Shown here in pieces: positions 60,847 to 64,000 of a stretch of DNA of 64,000 bases. A model generated the notes under the pieces. That model was not told the DNA's origin. It saw only the letters and a list, made by a program, of their open reading frames with translations, and ran no database searches. Position numbers and translations under genes: made by a program. The stretch is taken from NCBI GenBank assembly GCA_934463115.1, contig CAKSIN010000004.1:58374-122373 (forward strand), given 5' to 3'. Each line of letters starts with the position of its first letter. The first letter of the stretch is position 1. Origin of the DNA: an uncultured Clostridia bacterium (GTDB lineage: Bacteria; Bacillota; Clostridia; UMGS1810).

Positions 60847-62988
60847 TCAACCAACAGAAATAAATCCTGCTCCGCTTACCCTTGTTGCATTTCCGTCTAA
60901 CACAAGTTCCGCTTCTATCCCGTCCGGGATTATATAGTGCAGGGTGTTATTCTCATATTTAAGAGCAATTTCACCGTACGGTGTGGGTACTGCACATTTA
61001 AACGAATCAAATGCGTCCAACACAGGCTTTATCAGCACCTTTTTAAAACCGTATTCTGTCGGCTTTACTCCGGCAATTCCCATTGGCAGCAGCACATTTG
61101 CAGCCGCCGTCCACCCGTGACAGTAGCTGTATTCGGGGTTATCTGCCCCTATTTCGTCTATTCTCGGATGCTGACCGGTTACAATTGTACATTCATGCAT
61201 GCAGTCCGAACCGGATGTTATCATGCTGCACCAATATTTTCGTATACGTTCCAGCATATTTTGAACATGTCCGCGGTTAAGTTCCGTTTCCGCAAGTTCA
61301 TACTGAATCTGCGTATGCATGGTTGTGTCAAATGTTTCAACAATATCCGTCGTTTTCAGAAGATTTTCAAGCGGTTTTCTTATCTTTTCCGCAATTTCGG
61401 AATACTTTTGCCGCATATCTTCGTCTGCCGCAAGATCTGCGGTAATCTCAGCCGTTTTTACACTGCGCATATAAAGTTCGTTAAGATACGGATCCACCCC
61501 GACATATTCGTTAAGTTCAACCATCCATAAATCACCGAGCGGATTTTTCGGCACATTTATCAGACCGTCATCACCTGCAAGTGAAGAAAGAAAATCAACG
61601 GCACGGTAAATATTTTTGCTGTGTTTTATCACAAAATCGCGTTTCCCCGTGTACATCAGATAATCATAAAACGCTATTACGTACCATGCCCCATAATCCC
61701 ACAATATTGAATTTCCCTCGCCGTATGCCGACGGTATTGCTCCGTTCGGATACTGAACACGGCTGAGTTCATCCCAGCAAAATTCAAAAAGTTTTGTGTC
61801 CGCAAATGTGTGATAATTTATGAGCGCTTCAAGACGGGTATCGCCCGTCCACAAAAAACGGTCTCTTTTCGGAGCGTCCAGATAGTATTCCTGCATGCAC
61901 AGGTGCAGAGTCTTTTCGCCCATTCTCCACACTTTGTTCATATCCGCGCCGCTGCATGAAAAATATCCCCTCTTTGCCACCGGATAGAGCCTTGTGCGAA
62001 CCGAAAATCCGCATACTTCAACCGATGCTTCGCAGTCAAAAAATTCCACACGCACATAGCGGAATGCCACTCTCATGCGCGACTCAAATTCCGTTTCGCC
62101 GCCAAATACCCGGTATTCCTCCCTGAGCATTCTGTTCTGGCAAACATCGCGTGAGGGTTCGCTCAGAGCTTCGTTTATTGTTTCACCGTAATACAATCGG
62201 AATGAAACAGATTTTTCGGAATTTATCTTCATTCTGAAATATCCCGAAACCTCACACTTAAAATCAATAACAAATTCGGGGCCTGTATACCTCTGCGTAT
62301 TATTTATTATAACGTGATTGGTATCTTCGATGCCTTTTGCCGATATAACGGCACAATCGCTGCATATCTGCGGCAAAGTTGCGGACGAAACATATTCTCT
62401 GTATTCATCTCCCAAAAGATTTACAACTTCTTCACTGTGTCTGTAATCAGCCTTTAATTTATTATCATAGTACGGAGATGTGCACGTTTTCGGAATCGCT
62501 CCGCCAAAAAACTGCGAGCAATCAAGCGCAGGTATAACCCTGTCCGAATCACTGCCGGGCAAAGTATGCCACTGCGGCTGACCGGCTGCACTCATATCGA
62601 GAACATACGCACTTTCCCACGCTGAATCGTCATAGTCATTCAAATACCAGCCCCAGCGTTCCTTTGGATATGTAACCCACGAGCCGTCCGATGTCAAAAT
62701 ACTTTTGCTGCCGACAGCAAGTTCAAATGCAAAACCTCTGTGTCCTGCGTGGTTCAATGCGTGAACGGCTATTGTATTTGTGCCCTCTCTCAAAAATTTT
62801 GACACCTCGTAGTCGCGTGTGTTGCTCCATTCGTCAACAGCGGCAACGAATCTTTCGTTTATGAAAAGTTCGTAGCCCGTGTCAACATATATCCTTGCAT
62901 ATGCCTTTTCGGACAGTGTTTTTATATTTACCTTTTTTCTGAAAAAGTTTTCGTTTTTATCTTTTCCCCAGATGTTTTTTAGCGACAT
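60847..62988 (-). CDS. GH78-like alpha-L-rhamnosidase
   Basis: A protein of about 713 residues without signal peptide. The N-terminal beta-sandwich domain (YARIYVDTGYELFINERFVAAVDEW) leads to an alpha/alpha-barrel with the GH78 hallmarks FRYVRVEFFDCEA, LDAPKRDRFLWTGDTRLEAL and a C-terminal beta domain (PTPYGEIALKYENN). It should release L-rhamnose from imported oligosaccharides. The start chosen (MSLKNIW) follows GGAGCAAAAT. It lies 57 bases downstream of the chimeric ORF at the window edge. Confidence 0.85.
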   Translation of the reverse strand: MSLKNIWGKDKNENFFRKKVNIKTLSEKAYARIYVDTGYELFINERFVAAVDEWSNTRDYEVSKFLREGTNTIAVHALNHAGHRGFAFELAVGSKSILTSDGSWVTYPKERWGWYLNDYDDSAWESAYVLDMSAAGQPQWHTLPGSDSDRVIPALDCSQFFGGAIPKTCTSPYYDNKLKADYRHSEEVVNLLGDEYREYVSSATLPQICSDCAVISAKGIEDTNHVIINNTQRYTGPEFVIDFKCEVSGYFRMKINSEKSVSFRLYYGETINEALSEPSRDVCQNRMLREEYRVFGGETEFESRMRVAFRYVRVEFFDCEASVEVCGFSVRTRLYPVAKRGYFSCSGADMNKVWRMGEKTLHLCMQEYYLDAPKRDRFLWTGDTRLEALINYHTFADTKLFEFCWDELSRVQYPNGAIPSAYGEGNSILWDYGAWYVIAFYDYLMYTGKRDFVIKHSKNIYRAVDFLSSLAGDDGLINVPKNPLGDLWMVELNEYVGVDPYLNELYMRSVKTAEITADLAADEDMRQKYSEIAEKIRKPLENLLKTTDIVETFDTTMHTQIQYELAETELNRGHVQNMLERIRKYWCSMITSGSDCMHECTIVTGQHPRIDEIGADNPEYSYCHGWTAAANVLLPMGIAGVKPTEYGFKKVLIKPVLDAFDSFKCAVPTPYGEIALKYENNTLHYIIPDGIEAELVLDGNATRVSGAGFISVG

Positions 62989-63045
62989 AATTTTGCTCCT
63001 TTTCAAATTGTTTACCTTATTTAACAACATCCAGAACGTTGCCTG

Positions 63046-64000
63046 TCATAATGTTGTGTTGTATGTTTTCATCATCAAAGCGGATATTTCCTCATACACA
63101 GGCATAGCCTGTGCTGTTCCGCGTCTTGTAACAGACAGTGCCCCGGTGCAGTTTGCAAACTGCAGTGCCGACCTGATATCGGCATTTTCGGAAACAGCAG
63201 CTGCAAATCCGCCGTTAAATGCGTCTCCGGCTCCCGACGTATCAACAGCGCCGACTTTGATTCCCGGAACAAGAAATTCGTTTCCGCATCCCGAGTAATA
63301 TGCGCCCTTTACACCCAATGTTATTATTACATTCTTCACTCCCATGCCGTGAAATGCATTTGCGCATTTTTTTGCCGATTCAACATCCGTGACCGGTATT
63401 CCGGTAAAAAACTCCGCTTCTGTCTCATTCGGAGTTATATAATCCGTTCCGTCAAAGAGTTCCTTGGGAATATTCTGAAAAGGTGCGGGATTAAGAATGA
63501 ATACTTTGTTATATTTTTGAGCAAGTTTTTTTGCACTTATAACAGACTCAATATTTGTCTCCAGCTGAGTCAACACCACATCGCATTTTTCAAATTCCTT
63601 CTCTGCCGCCAAAATATCCTCCGACGAAACATTATCGCAAACACCCTTGATAACAATGATTCTGTTTTCCGCAGTTTCACTGCTGACCTCTATTAACGCT
63701 GTTCCTGTTGCAGCGGAGTTATCTTTTTTTATATAATCCCGACACATTTTTTCTTTTTCATGATGAACGGTATACGCGCCCGTTTTCCATATTTCATTAA
63801 GCAGATCGTCGTTGCATTCAAACGAACCCTTGTATTCCAAATTTCTTATTTTCAGTACCGCTTTAACCGAAGACAACATAATGTCGCCATCAACGGCGCT
63901 GATTTTTACAAAACGAAAACCGGTGCTTCCAAATTCCTGTGTACTCATTGCCACCGCCGGAATTGTCCAGTATCTTATTGAATGATGATTGTCGGAATTT
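63046..64000 (-). CDS. Chimeric ORF: GH78-like fragment fused to ribokinase C-terminal part (5' end outside window)
   Basis: The reading frame is open to the window edge, so the gene starts beyond 64000. The first 80 visible residues (RYWTIPAVAMSTQEF ... FRFVKISAVDG ... LEYKGSFECNDDLLNEIWKTGAYTVH) match the region just before the GH78 catalytic barrel. The sequence then switches to the PfkB/ribokinase fold: KKDNSAATGTALIEVS, VVLTQLETN, FILNPAP, and the catalytic VDTSGAGDAFNGGF. The ribokinase N-terminal sugar-binding third and the rest of GH78 are absent. It is probably a deletion fusion or an assembly chimera, with doubtful activity. Confidence 0.72.
   Translation of the reverse strand, partial: NSDNHHSIRYWTIPAVAMSTQEFGSTGFRFVKISAVDGDIMLSSVKAVLKIRNLEYKGSFECNDDLLNEIWKTGAYTVHHEKEKMCRDYIKKDNSAATGTALIEVSSETAENRIIVIKGVCDNVSSEDILAAEKEFEKCDVVLTQLETNIESVISAKKLAQKYNKVFILNPAPFQNIPKELFDGTDYITPNETEAEFFTGIPVTDVESAKKCANAFHGMGVKNVIITLGVKGAYYSGCGNEFLVPGIKVGAVDTSGAGDAFNGGFAAAVSENADIRSALQFANCTGALSVTRRGTAQAMPVYEEISALMMKTYNTTL

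Noticed and set aside
1..64000. CRISPR arrays, tRNA and rRNA genes, insertion sequences, phage genes
   Set aside because: No spaced identical repeats, no cloverleaf-type genes, no transposase or integrase motifs were found on reading both strands.

Overview
The window looks like chromosomal DNA of an anaerobic, spore-forming Firmicute of the Clostridia, probably a plant-polysaccharide degrader from a gut or similar habitat. The support is AGGAGG-type ribosome binding sites before nearly every gene, consensus -35/-10 promoters with 17-base spacers, a YunB-like sporulation gene, lipoprotein sugar-binding proteins, and several S-layer-homology (SLH) surface proteins next to glycosidases. Rhamnosidase-type enzymes (GH106-like, GH78-like), a GH10-like enzyme and two clan GH-A proteins suggest pectin or hemicellulose use. 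SLH-anchored pectin degraders such as Monoglobus are the closest match I can name, but that is inference.

Region 1 (1-23.4 kb, all minus strand) is a Gram-positive polysaccharide-utilisation locus. From a strong promoter near 23.4 kb it runs: lipoprotein binding protein, secreted protein with two lectin-like modules, GH-A enzyme with SLH repeats, large SLH protein, GH-A enzyme without SLH, lectin-like/BIG2/SLH protein, two permeases, a second paralogous binding protein. A sensor kinase/response regulator pair with its own promoter follows, then a Gfo/Idh/MocA oxidoreductase and a cytoplasmic GH106-like glycosidase. No transporter ATPase is present, so a shared one elsewhere is likely.

Region 2 (23.4-35.6 kb, minus) is mostly housekeeping: HIT protein, alanyl-tRNA synthetase, an ADP-ribosylglycohydrolase coupled to a guanylate-kinase-like protein, the branched-chain amino acid transporter livJHMGF, and cysteine synthase. 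The liv operon has an unusually elaborate leader: a compact three-way junction and two intrinsic terminators. cysK has a nine-codon leader peptide ending in Cys.

Region 3 (35.8-45.8 kb, mixed strands) holds a GH10-like xylanase divergent from an AraC regulator with three phased operator repeats between them, a polysaccharide deacetylase, small enzymes, a split chromate transporter, an acetyltransferase, a second AraC regulator, an esterase, and a secreted beta-rich protein related to the large SLH protein of region 1.

Region 4 (45.9-57.7 kb, minus) is a YunB / TrmR-like methyltransferase / U32 tRNA-hydroxylation operon followed directly by a 1,726-residue RHS-repeat protein, its likely immunity gene, and an array of small immunity-like genes ending in an orphan copy of the RHS core tip.

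Region 5 (57.7-64 kb) is a second sugar locus: a DeoR regulator divergent from a zinc dehydrogenase and a ribulose-phosphate-3-epimerase-like enzyme, an Rrf2 regulator, a GH78-like rhamnosidase, and at the edge a chimeric ORF joining a GH78-like fragment to the C-terminal part of a ribokinase.

No rRNA, tRNA, CRISPR array, transposase, integrase or origin was recognised.
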